From NCBI RefSeq assembly GCF_943192995.1, contig NZ_CALPCP010000009.1, positions 1 to 64,000 on the forward strand: 64,000 bases of DNA. The letters are read 5' to 3'. The notes under the pieces are model-generated. The model worked only from the letters and a program-made list of their open reading frames with translations. It made no database searches and had not been told where the DNA came from. Source of the DNA: Flintibacter muris. Lineage in GTDB: Bacteria; Bacillota; Clostridia; Oscillospirales; Oscillospiraceae. Shown here one piece after another: positions 56,419 to 64,000 of this stretch. Both the position numbers and the translations under genes were made by a program. Each line of letters opens with the position of its first letter. The stretch's first letter is position 1.

Positions 56419-58836
56419 TCACTTGATTTCAGCGGCGGCTTTGCGCTTTTGACCGGCCCGGAAGAAGCCGCCGATAATCTGTCCAAACCCCTTGAAGAAA
56501 TGTCCGTTGACAATGATGAGGATGCCCTCGGCCATCTCCATGGTGCATATGCCGCCAGTCATCTTGGCAATGCCCCGGAAGGGCATGTTGTAATTGAACA
56601 TCAGGTTCAGATTGGGCTTGCCCTTTTCCATGCTCTTGTTGAGGAAATGGGTCAGAATCTTATAGACCAGCCGGGCCAGGCCGCTTTTGGCGTAATACAT
56701 CTGGCACAGGGCGTCGTTCATGGTGAGGGTGCCGCTCCAGCTTCCGTCGGGGATGGGGCTGCCCAGCAGCTGTTCAAATTCCCCATCAGGGACGGCTCTG
56801 ACAGCGCCGCCGTAGTAGCTGGACAGCCCCTTGCCGGCGTAGGGATTGGGGGCGCCGGTCCCAGCCACGGTCACACTGCCGGACAGCTTGATGTCCGCTG
56901 CGGAGGCTCCAATCAAAATATGATATTCTCCGCCCTCCACCTCAAACTGGCCGGTCTTGACGTTGAAATACCGGAACGCCTTGTCGTCCAGGGGGATGGT
57001 GACCGTTTTGCGCTCCCCCGCCTTGAGCAGCACCTTGGCAAAGCCCTTCAGCTCCTTCGCAGGCCGGAACACCTCACCGGACGGCTTGGAGATATAGAGC
57101 TGAGCCACCTCCGCGCCGTCCATCTTCCCGGTGTTGGTGAGGGTGAAGACTGCTTCCTTGTCAGTGACCTTCAGGTCGCTGTACTCAAAGGTGGTGTAGC
57201 TCAGGCCGAAGCCGAAGGGAAACAGAACAGGGATGTTGGCCGTCTCGAAGTAGCGGTAGCCCACATACAGACCTTCCCGATACTCGGCAGTGCGCTGCTT
57301 GGCGGGGAAGTAGGGGGCGGAGGACACATCCTTGTATTGAATGGGATAGCTCTCGGCCAGCTTGCCGGAGGGGTTGATTTCCCCCAGAATGGCCTGGAGC
57401 ATGGCGCTGGCCCCCGCCTGACCGCAGAGGTAGCCGTGAATCAGGGCTCTGCACTTGTCCAGCCAGGGCATTTCCACAGCGGAACCGGCGGACATCACTG
57501 CCACCACCTTGGGATTGACGGCGGCCACAGCTTCCAGCAGGTCGATCTGGCTCTGGGGCAGCTTCATGTGGGGGCGGTCCAGACCCTCGCTCTCGCTGAT
57601 CTCGTCCAGGCCCAGGTAGAGCAGGACGGTATCCGCTTTTTTTGCCAGCTCCACCGCCCTGGCCTGCATGGCGGGGTCGCCCTTGCCGCTGCGGGGATAG
57701 CCCGGCTCAAAACCGGCCAGCTCCAGGTCGAAATCGCCAATCACGTCCATGGTGTGGTCCAGCTTTGTGGGGTTGACCACCGAGGAGCCTGCCCCCTGAT
57801 ACCGGGCGTTTTTGGCAAACTCGCCGATTACGGCCACTTTGGCGCCCTTTTTCAGCGGAAGGATGTTCCCCTCGTTTTTCAGCAGGACAATGGATTCCCC
57901 CGCCGCCTTGGCCGCCATTTTGTGGTGGGCGTCCAGGTCAAAGGGCTTGCCCTCCAGGGGGGCGACCGCCTTGGTGACAGGCAGAATTACATCCAGCATT
58001 TCATCCACCCGCTGGTTGATGATTTCTTCGCTGATTTTTCCCTCCCTGACGGCCTGAACCAGCTCCAGGTCGGAGTCGCCGCCGGTGGTGGGCATCTCCA
58101 GGTGGGAACCCGCCCGGACGCCCTCCACGTGATCGTTGGAGGCGCCCCAGTCGGAGACGACGAAGCCGTCAAAGCCCCATTCGTCCCGGAGGATTTCCTG
58201 CAAGAGGTGATAGTTTTCGTTGGCGTAAACTCCGTTGATCTCATTGTAGGAGGACATGATAGACCTGGCCTTGCCCTCTTTAACGGCGATCTCAAAGCCG
58301 GTGAGGTAAATCTCCCGCAGGGTCCGCTCGTCCAGAACGGAGTTGGAGGCCATCCGCCGCAGCTCCTGGGAGTTGACAGCGAAGTGTTTGGGACAGGCGG
58401 ACACCCCCTTTTTCTGGATGCCCCGGATGTAACCGGCGGCCATCTTTCCGGCCAGATAGGGGTCCTCGGAGAAATATTCAAAGTTTCTGCCGCACAGGGG
58501 ACTGCGTTTGATGTTCAGCCCCGGACCCAGCAGAACGCCAACCCCCTGGGAGGCGGCCTCCTCCCCCAGATACTCACCAATCGTCTCCCCCAGGGCCGGG
58601 TCCCAGGAGTTGGCAATGGTGGCGGCGGTGGGAAAGCAGGTGGCGGGCAGAGAGGGGTTCAGCCCCAGCTGATCCCCCGCCCCCGCCTGCTTGCGCACCC
58701 CGTGGGGGCCGTCGGACAACGTCATGCTGTGCACCCCTAACCGCTCTATGCTGCGGGTCTGCCAAAAGTCCTTGCCGGAGAGGAGGTAACACTTTTCCTC
58801 CAGCGTCATGTTCCGGATGACATCTTGATGTTTCAA
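56419..58836 (-). CDS. Glycoside hydrolase family 3 enzyme, beta-glucosidase-like
   Basis: 805 residues in conventional GH3 order. The N-terminal barrel spans about 1-280, with KHF (150-152) and nucleophile Asp229 in VVSDWGAS. The GH3 C-terminal sandwich covers about 310-530 (ESIVLLKNEGNILPL, FPFGFGLSYTTF), and a Fn3-like domain lies near 570-640. An extra C-terminal stretch of about 150 residues is unusual and ends in a basic tail (QKRKAAAEIK). No signal peptide, so cytoplasmic hydrolysis of imported beta-glucosides is likely. GGAGGG precedes the ATG. Confidence 0.92.
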   Translation of the reverse strand: MKHQDVIRNMTLEEKCYLLSGKDFWQTRSIERLGVHSMTLSDGPHGVRKQAGAGDQLGLNPSLPATCFPTAATIANSWDPALGETIGEYLGEEAASQGVGVLLGPGLNIKRSPLCGRNFEYFSEDPYLAGKMAAGYIRGIQKKGVSACPKHFAVNSQELRRMASNSVLDERTLREIYLTGFEIAVKEGKARSIMSSYNEINGVYANENYHLLQEILRDEWGFDGFVVSDWGASNDHVEGVRAGSHLEMPTTGGDSDLELVQAVREGKISEEIINQRVDEMLDVILPVTKAVAPLEGKPFDLDAHHKMAAKAAGESIVLLKNEGNILPLKKGAKVAVIGEFAKNARYQGAGSSVVNPTKLDHTMDVIGDFDLELAGFEPGYPRSGKGDPAMQARAVELAKKADTVLLYLGLDEISESEGLDRPHMKLPQSQIDLLEAVAAVNPKVVAVMSAGSAVEMPWLDKCRALIHGYLCGQAGASAMLQAILGEINPSGKLAESYPIQYKDVSSAPYFPAKQRTAEYREGLYVGYRYFETANIPVLFPFGFGLSYTTFEYSDLKVTDKEAVFTLTNTGKMDGAEVAQLYISKPSGEVFRPAKELKGFAKVLLKAGERKTVTIPLDDKAFRYFNVKTGQFEVEGGEYHILIGASAADIKLSGSVTVAGTGAPNPYAGKGLSSYYGGAVRAVPDGEFEQLLGSPIPDGSWSGTLTMNDALCQMYYAKSGLARLVYKILTHFLNKSMEKGKPNLNLMFNYNMPFRGIAKMTGGICTMEMAEGILIIVNGHFFKGFGQIIGGFFRAGQKRKAAAEIK

Positions 58837-58857
58837 TTCAAATCCCTCCTGTTGGAG

Positions 58858-58879
58858 CCCCTCCCCCTCCCCCTCCCCC
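58858..58879 (-). promoter_or_regulatory. G-quadruplex motif in front of the GH3 ribosome site
   Basis: On the minus strand, which is the mRNA sense, the run is G5-A-G5-A-G5-A-G4 with single-nucleotide loops. It lies about ten bases upstream of the GGAGGG ribosome site of the 56419-58836 gene and 46 bp after the preceding gene. Confidence 0.7.
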
Positions 58880-58925
58880 GGGGTGGAGAAGGGGGCGGAC
58901 GGTCATTGTGCTGCTGTTTGGATGC

Positions 58926-61913
58926 TTACTGCTTCTTTTTGCGGTAGTTGAGAATCAGAAGGACCTCGGCGGCTGCCAGGACCACTCCAATGCCGATATC
59001 GGCCATGAGGAAGGTCTTGGTCATGTTGTCCATGCCGCCGGTAGGATCGCCGTTGGCATAGTAGCCGCTGTTGCCAATGGTATACAGGATGTTCTTGCAG
59101 GACTGTCTCATGTTGATTACAGCGGTGGCGCTCTGGTCGGTGAACTTGTTGGACTCGGCCTGACCAAAGGCCAGCATCAGGTCGTTACCGGTGCGGACAC
59201 AGTGGTCGGAGATCATGTAGCCGTAAGAGCCGTTGTAGTCGCTCTCCACCATGCCCACAAAGCCCCACTCGTCCCGCAGGACGGTGTTGAGCAAGTCGGG
59301 GTTGGAGCAGGAGGGCTGGGTGCCAATGAAGTTGAAGGAGGACATGGCGGCGATACACTTGCCGGTGTAGTCCTTGACGCAGCGTTCGAAGGGCTTGAGG
59401 TAGATCTCCCGGATGGCCTGCTCAGAGGCGTAGGTGAGCAGGACGGCGCAGCGGTTGGTCTCCTGGTCGTTGAGGGCGAAGTGCTTGATGTAGGGGTAGA
59501 TGCCCTTGGTGGCCGCGCCGTTGATCTCAGCGGCGGCCAGATAGCCGGCCAGCACGCCGTCCTCAGAGAAGTATTCAAAGTTGCGTCCGGCAAAGGCGGA
59601 GCGGTGGGTGTTCATGGCGGGGCCATACCAGCCGTAGTTGCTGGCCTCGGCGTACTCCTGGCCCATGGCCACGCCCATGTCATAAATCAGCTCCTTGTTC
59701 CAGGTCTGGGCCATCAGGACCTCGGAGGGGTAGGCGGTGCCGTAGGCCCCGGTGATAAAGTTGGACAGTCCGGCAGGGCCGTCGCAGTCGGAGGTGGCGA
59801 TCTTGCCTACGGAGTCTACCGCCGCGGTCTGCCAGCCGCCAATGTTAATCATGGTGACCATGTCCTCAAAGGTGAGCTGATCCAGCAGCTGCTCCCACTG
59901 GGGATCGTCATAGTCCTTGCCAGTGAGATCAATGAGCTTCAGGCCGTTGTCTGCCCCCAGGGTGGGCATCTGATCGTTGGGGTTATCCAGGGCGGTGGGG
60001 TCGTAGTAGCCAAACAGGTTCTTCTCCACGGCGGAGCGGGTCTCGGCGCTCATGGCGTAGGCGGAGGAGGCGGGGGCAGCGGTGGCCTGGTCGTAGTTAG
60101 CAAAGCCGCCGGCGCGGGAGAGCTGGACAAAGTCGCCCCGGGCGTAGTCCTGGAACCGGTTGACGGCGGGGATCAGATCGCTGGGCCTGCCGGAGCTGTA
60201 GTCAATGTCGGCGCTCTCGGTAAAGGTAGCCGCATCCAGTACGGTGTGGGAGCTGGAGCGGATGGACAGGGTATAGTCCCCGGCCTCCAGGATGTAGCCG
60301 CCGCCATTCACCTTGATCCCGTCGTCATAGGCGGCAAAGTCCTCCTTGGGAATATCGAAGTGGATGGTTTCAATGGCGTTGGGCTCCAGAATCTGGGTCT
60401 TGCCGAACTGAATCAGGTTGACGCTGGCCTTCTCAATGCCGCCGTCGGTGTAGGGGGGCTCAAAGTAGACCTCCACAACCTCCTTGCCGGCGGCAGAGCC
60501 GGTGTTGGTCACCTTCACGTCCAGGGAGACAGTGTCGCCGCTGGCGTCAAAGCTGGTGATTTCCTGAGTAAAGGTGGTGTAGCTCAGACCAAAGCCAAAG
60601 GGATACTGGACATAGTCGTCGTAGTTAATCAGGCCCTCCTGGGCGGCGGTCTCATAAAACTTGTAGCCCACGTAGATACCCTCCACATAGTTGACAAAGG
60701 ACACCACGCCCTGATAGGCGCCGTCGTTTTCCACCATCTGGCGGCGCAGATCATCCACGTTGTTGAAAGCGAAGTTGCCGAAGTTGTTCCAGGTGGGGGT
60801 CTTTGTCAGATCCTTCACATAGGTGTCCGCCGTCCGGCCGGAGGGGTTAACCTCGCCGGAGATGATCTTGCCCAGGCCGGCAAAGCCGGTGTTGCCGGCG
60901 CCGGGGGCCAAAATCACCGCGCCAATGGAGGGGTACTGGTCCACCCAGCCCAACTCCATGGCATTGTTGGCGTTGATGACCACTACCACGTTGTCAAACT
61001 CAGAGCACACTTTTTCCACCATGTTCTCCTCGGTGACGGACAGCTCCAGGTAGTGCTCGCCCTGCTCAAAGTCGTCATAGCTGCCGTTGTTGGTATAGGT
61101 GCCCTTGAAGTAGTCGTAGTTGTCGGGGGCGTAGGACACCTGAGTGTCAATGTTATAGGTGCCGTGAATCAGGGCGTACATGTCGGTGGGCAGGTCGGCG
61201 TTCTCGCCGCCGGAGCGGGAGATGACAATCACGGCGGTGTCGGAAAAGCCCTTGGCCTGACTCATGACGGCGTCGGTGTAGGCATCGGCGGTGGGCTCGG
61301 GGAGGGTCCAGTCCTGGGAGTGCATGTCGATAACAGGACGGTCAGAGCGGTAGTCAGTATAGAGCTTGGTCAGCTCCTCGTTGGTGGTAAAGCCGGCGTC
61401 CTTCAAAGACTGGAGGATACCCACGGCGGTGGAGGCGTCGGAGGAGCCGGAGCCGGTGCCGCCGAAGATGGGATTGGTGGAGCCCCAGCCGAAGACGTTC
61501 AGGCTGCCGCCGCCGGACAGGGGGAGCAGGCCGTTGTTCTTCACCAGAACCAGGCCCTCCTCGCCCACCTTTTGAATGGCCGCCTTGCTGGAGTTTACCG
61601 TTTCAGCGGACAGGTTGACCTTGGCGGCGTTGAGGGCGCCAGAGACGTTGGTGTACATGGGGCCGAAGCAGATTAAGTTGACGCAGATGGCTGCAACGGC
61701 GATCATAGCAATCACCGCGTTGCAACGGATCAGGCCGCGTACGCCCTTTTTCGCCTTGCCGGCGGCAATCAGGACCACAATCATAACCACCAGGGCGGCC
61801 AGGATGGCGTAGACATAGCCGCTGCACATCTCCAGATAGGATTGCAGATCGGCGTAGCTGACACCCATGGAGGTAACAATGGGGGACAGCAGATTGGCAA
61901 GCAGTTTCATCAT
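58926..61913 (-). CDS. Membrane-anchored GH3 enzyme with permuted domain order
   Basis: 995 residues. Two N-terminal membrane helices (about 33-52 and 63-84) and one C-terminal helix (about 973-990) bracket an extracytoplasmic part. The GH3 C-terminal sandwich comes first (about 110-490: EEGLVLVKNNGLLPLSGGG, PFGFGLSYTTF). A Fn3-like domain follows (500-580), and the catalytic barrel comes last (about 690-930, with GRNFEYFSED, IKHFALND and nucleophile Asp892 in VESDYNGS). Permuted GH3s are known from rumen clostridia. AAGGAGAGG precedes the ATG. It probably cleaves glycans at the cell surface. Confidence 0.9.
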   Translation of the reverse strand: MMKLLANLLSPIVTSMGVSYADLQSYLEMCSGYVYAILAALVVMIVVLIAAGKAKKGVRGLIRCNAVIAMIAVAAICVNLICFGPMYTNVSGALNAAKVNLSAETVNSSKAAIQKVGEEGLVLVKNNGLLPLSGGGSLNVFGWGSTNPIFGGTGSGSSDASTAVGILQSLKDAGFTTNEELTKLYTDYRSDRPVIDMHSQDWTLPEPTADAYTDAVMSQAKGFSDTAVIVISRSGGENADLPTDMYALIHGTYNIDTQVSYAPDNYDYFKGTYTNNGSYDDFEQGEHYLELSVTEENMVEKVCSEFDNVVVVINANNAMELGWVDQYPSIGAVILAPGAGNTGFAGLGKIISGEVNPSGRTADTYVKDLTKTPTWNNFGNFAFNNVDDLRRQMVENDGAYQGVVSFVNYVEGIYVGYKFYETAAQEGLINYDDYVQYPFGFGLSYTTFTQEITSFDASGDTVSLDVKVTNTGSAAGKEVVEVYFEPPYTDGGIEKASVNLIQFGKTQILEPNAIETIHFDIPKEDFAAYDDGIKVNGGGYILEAGDYTLSIRSSSHTVLDAATFTESADIDYSSGRPSDLIPAVNRFQDYARGDFVQLSRAGGFANYDQATAAPASSAYAMSAETRSAVEKNLFGYYDPTALDNPNDQMPTLGADNGLKLIDLTGKDYDDPQWEQLLDQLTFEDMVTMINIGGWQTAAVDSVGKIATSDCDGPAGLSNFITGAYGTAYPSEVLMAQTWNKELIYDMGVAMGQEYAEASNYGWYGPAMNTHRSAFAGRNFEYFSEDGVLAGYLAAAEINGAATKGIYPYIKHFALNDQETNRCAVLLTYASEQAIREIYLKPFERCVKDYTGKCIAAMSSFNFIGTQPSCSNPDLLNTVLRDEWGFVGMVESDYNGSYGYMISDHCVRTGNDLMLAFGQAESNKFTDQSATAVINMRQSCKNILYTIGNSGYYANGDPTGGMDNMTKTFLMADIGIGVVLAAAEVLLILNYRKKKQ

Positions 61914-61976
61914 GTTGAACCTCTCCTTTTTCCTTGTTCCGGTGGCCGGAGGGCCCCGGATTTCTTACAGCTCCAG

Positions 61977-62005
61977 ATTGTATCACATAGGAGGGCGCGC
62001 AGCAT
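61977..62005 (-). promoter_or_regulatory. Activator-dependent promoter of the GH3 operon
   Basis: On the minus strand a good -10 TACAAT (61977-61982) has only ATGCTG at the -35 position (62000-62005), with 17 bp between. A poor -35 next to LytTR-type repeats suits activation by a bound regulator. Confidence 0.5.
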
Positions 62006-62012
62006 ATAAGGA

Positions 62013-62043
62013 GCGCAAACTGCTGGCTTTTCTGCGCAAACTG
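62013..62043 (-). promoter_or_regulatory. LytTR-type direct repeats upstream of the GH3 operon
   Basis: CAGTTTGCGC occurs twice on the minus strand (plus 62034-62043 and 62013-62022), exactly 21 bp apart. LytTR proteins such as AgrA bind 9-bp direct repeats of ACAGTTAAG type separated by 12 bp, which gives the same 21-bp period. Confidence 0.65.
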
Positions 62044-62066
62044 TTTTTGGATATGGATGTTCTGCA

Positions 62067-62109
62067 CAAAAAACATCCCGGCCGTTTGACGATTCAAACA
62101 ACCGGGATG
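62067..62109 (-). terminator. Terminator overlapping the end of the GHKL kinase gene
   Basis: On the minus strand CATCCCGG-TT-GTTTGA pairs with TCAAAC-GG-CCGGGATG (16 positions including two U-G pairs, 4-nt loop) and is followed by TTTTTT. The TGA stop of the kinase lies within the left arm. Confidence 0.92.
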
Positions 62110-63425
62110 GGGACCACAATATTCATTTCAAACCAGCCGTTCCGGTTGTGGATGGTCATGGTGCCGCCGTATTTATCCGCGGTGTAGCGGATGGATTTGA
62201 TGCCGAAGCCGTGGTAAGCGCCGTCGTCCTTGGTGGAGACGGGCAGGCCGTCCTGAAATTCCAGATGTTCCTCGCAGTAGTTCTCGCACTGGATGACCAG
62301 AAAGTCCTTTCGGGTATATACCGCCAGATGGATCAGCCGCTTCTTTTTGTCCTGGATGGTCAGCTCATATTCAATGGCGTTGTCCAGAATGTTGCCGAAG
62401 ATGGAGCAGATGTCCATCACATCCATAAACTCCAGCCGGGCCCCGTCGGCCACGCAGGTCAGCTCAATGCCGTGGCGGGCGCAGTACAGGCTTTTGCCGG
62501 TGAGTACGGTGTCCAGCACCGAGTTGCCCGTCTTGTTCTGGGCCTCATAGGTGCGGATCTCCTCCTCCATCCCGTCCAGAAAGTCCAGCCGCCGCTGGGG
62601 GTCCTGCTCCGCCCGGAGTACGGCGATCTGATGCTTCAGGTCGTGGTACTTCCGGTTGACCACATCGATGCTCTCCCGGGATTGCTTATACTGGATGTAC
62701 TGGTTTTGCAGGATGTTCTGGATGGCGTCCAGCTCCCGCTGCATATACAGCTCACACCGCTGCACATGGTAGGCGTACAGCATAGCCACCCCGGCCAGGT
62801 CCATCAGGGTGCGGATGTTGTAGATGCTCTCAATGGCGGAGCTGCTGAAAGGGGTGTTGGAGTAGACAAAGGACAGGTTGCTCATAAGAAAGCAGGCCGC
62901 ACTGATGACCACCGGGGGACACAGCTCCCCCGCCCGGAAGACCAGGGCGGAGGGCGGGTCCTCCCGCAGGCCGGTCAGCCGGCGTATGATCTGGAACACG
63001 CCGAGATAGACCGCCGCCAGAAAGGCCAGAGACAGCAAAATTGCGGACCATGTCCCCTCCTGAATATCCAGCCTGTGCCGGGTGTAGGAGTACAGCTGCC
63101 ACTCCAGCGAGGCGGCAAACTCTGCGGTGAGAAAGGCACAGGCGGTAAAGTAGCCCGCACTGGTCAGGGGGATATTGCAGCATGCGGCAATGAGAAAAAA
63201 CATCAGTCCCACCGCCGCCATCATACAGGGCAGCCACAAAGGGATGGGCAGGCCGTCAGTCAGGCAGAGAAACAGGCACTGGACCGCCAGCCCCAGGCCC
63301 AGCATGGCCCACAGCCGGGGACCGGTGACGCGCAGGGGGCGTCTGCGGATAAAGACCAGACAGGCGCACCACTCGGCAAGGGCGGTAAACAGCCTGGGAA
63401 TGTCGGAGAGGTAGACCTGATTCAT
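62094..63425 (-). CDS. GHKL-type sensor histidine kinase (AgrC-like)
   Basis: 443 residues. Six membrane segments fill about 1-215, followed by a coiled-coil dimerisation helix with the phospho-accepting His in RKYHDLKHQIAVLR. The GHKL ATPase domain has NILDNAIEYE and GFGIKSIRYTADKYGG. This is the class that senses peptides or cell-envelope cues and pairs with LytTR regulators. The start ATG follows GGGAGGG and overlaps the regulator's stop (ATGA). A frame extension to 63575 is rejected. Confidence 0.92.
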   Translation of the reverse strand: MNQVYLSDIPRLFTALAEWCACLVFIRRRPLRVTGPRLWAMLGLGLAVQCLFLCLTDGLPIPLWLPCMMAAVGLMFFLIAACCNIPLTSAGYFTACAFLTAEFAASLEWQLYSYTRHRLDIQEGTWSAILLSLAFLAAVYLGVFQIIRRLTGLREDPPSALVFRAGELCPPVVISAACFLMSNLSFVYSNTPFSSSAIESIYNIRTLMDLAGVAMLYAYHVQRCELYMQRELDAIQNILQNQYIQYKQSRESIDVVNRKYHDLKHQIAVLRAEQDPQRRLDFLDGMEEEIRTYEAQNKTGNSVLDTVLTGKSLYCARHGIELTCVADGARLEFMDVMDICSIFGNILDNAIEYELTIQDKKKRLIHLAVYTRKDFLVIQCENYCEEHLEFQDGLPVSTKDDGAYHGFGIKSIRYTADKYGGTMTIHNRNGWFEMNIVVPIPVV

Positions 63426-64000
63426 GTTCGCATCCCTCCCACATAATCGGCCAGGGCGTTTAAAAAGGCGGCCCGGCGGTCCCGGCTGATGAGCAGCTTG
63501 TCCCCCTGAACCACGGCGCAGCCGTCCTGCACCCCGCGCACATGGGCCAGGTTGACCAGATAGCCCTTGTTGCACCGCAAAAAGCCCTTGTCCGCAAGGG
63601 CCTCCTCCATCTGCTGGAGGGTGGAGGAGGAGGCGTAGATGCCGTCCCGGGTATGAAACATCAGCTGATGCCCCAAACGCTCAATATAGCAGATATCCCC
63701 AATATCCAGCTTCAAAGCGCCCCCCTTTACCGCCACGGTGATATAGGCGTCCTCCCGTTTGCGGATGTAGCGCAGGCACCGGGTAAGCCGCTGGGAAAAG
63801 GAAAAGTAGTTCAGCGGCTTGAGAATGTAGTCCAGGGCGTTGACGGAGTAGCCCTGGATGGCGTACTGGGCCAGGTTGGTCACAAAGATGATAACCACCG
63901 CGGGGTCACTTTTCCGGATGTGGGCCGCCGCCGTCATTCCGTCCACAAAGGGCATGTCCACGTCCAGCAGGAGCAGGTCATACTCCGGCTTGTAGTGCTC
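63422..64000 (-). CDS. LytTR-family response regulator (5' end outside the window)
   Basis: Partial; at least 192 residues are visible, and the first roughly 45 residues lie beyond position 64000. The frame continues to the window edge and includes the phospho-Asp segment LLLLDVDMPF. The receiver ends NALDYILKPLN. A LytTR DNA-binding domain covers the last 100 residues (GDICYIERLGHQLMFHTRDG, FLRCNKGYLVNLAHV). It is coupled to the GHKL kinase. LytTR-type repeats in front of the GH3 gene downstream make that operon a likely target. Confidence 0.93.
   Translation of the reverse strand, partial: EHYKPEYDLLLLDVDMPFVDGMTAAAHIRKSDPAVVIIFVTNLAQYAIQGYSVNALDYILKPLNYFSFSQRLTRCLRYIRKREDAYITVAVKGGALKLDIGDICYIERLGHQLMFHTRDGIYASSSTLQQMEEALADKGFLRCNKGYLVNLAHVRGVQDGCAVVQGDKLLISRDRRAAFLNALADYVGGMRT

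Noticed and set aside
58908-61676. 922-residue open frame antisense to the membrane GH3
   Set aside because: Mirror image of a GC-rich coding strand; low-complexity Gly/Val/His composition and no ribosome site.
1-64000. CRISPR array, insertion sequence, integrase or phage genes
   Set aside because: No regularly spaced repeats, transposase, recombinase or phage structural motifs were found on either strand.

Overview
The window comes from a fairly GC-rich, endospore-forming Gram-positive anaerobe, most likely a gut clostridium of the Oscillospiraceae (the Flavonifractor/Lawsonibacter/Pseudoflavonifractor neighbourhood). This is inferred from spoIIP, the dnaD/dnaI-type helicase loaders, strong AGGAGG ribosome binding sites with frequent GTG and TTG starts, GC-rich third codon positions and SLH, LytTR and sigma-54 regulators. 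No insertion sequence, phage, CRISPR array, tRNA or rRNA was found.

1-15.1 kb is mainly housekeeping. It holds rpsF-ssb-rpsR, a convergent dnaD-dnaI pair, ribU behind an FMN riboswitch with a terminator, an AEC transporter, spoIIP, prfB (without the usual frameshift site), two small unknown genes, an SLH protein, and a MacAB-like export operon (HlyD adaptor, ATPase, permease). 15.4-26.7 kb covers an XRE regulator, mannitol use (mtlD divergent from a DeoR regulator and mtlA), phosphate uptake (Na/Pi transporter with Pho-box-like repeats, then a PhoB/PhoR-like pair) and a GH32 sucrase.

26.7-45.6 kb is the most interesting part: two sigma-54 regulons side by side. In the first, a PAS-AAA+-Fis activator lies divergent from a nine-gene operon with a canonical -24/-12 promoter. 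That operon encodes an Asp/Glu-racemase-like protein, a split HcnABC-type FAD/Fe-S dehydrogenase (five genes), an enolase-superfamily enzyme, an IT-superfamily transporter and a GlcG/HbpS-like protein. It looks like a pathway that epimerises and then oxidises an amino or imino acid. In the second, an SSS transporter, a histidine kinase and an NtrC-type regulator overlap one another and precede a sigma-54 promoter driving pxpA, an NRAMP-like transporter without metal ligands, pxpB, pxpC and a D-glutamate-cyclase-family (DUF1445) gene. This is a 5-oxoproline/glutamate module.

45.7-55.8 kb holds a LacI regulator, a MATE transporter behind twin operators, and a sialic-acid cluster: AGE epimerase, RpiR regulator, YesL-like protein, ABC sugar importer (binding protein and two permeases, no ATPase) and NanA-like lyase. 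55.8-64 kb is on the minus strand. A LytTR/GHKL two-component pair (cut by the window edge) precedes a membrane-anchored, domain-permuted GH3, a conventional GH3 and a GtrA-like protein. A pair of direct repeats with exact LytTR spacing lies in front of the GH3 genes.

GC-rich dispersed hairpin repeats (at least three families) fill many intergenic gaps. All functional statements rest on sequence motifs and family knowledge; no searches were run.
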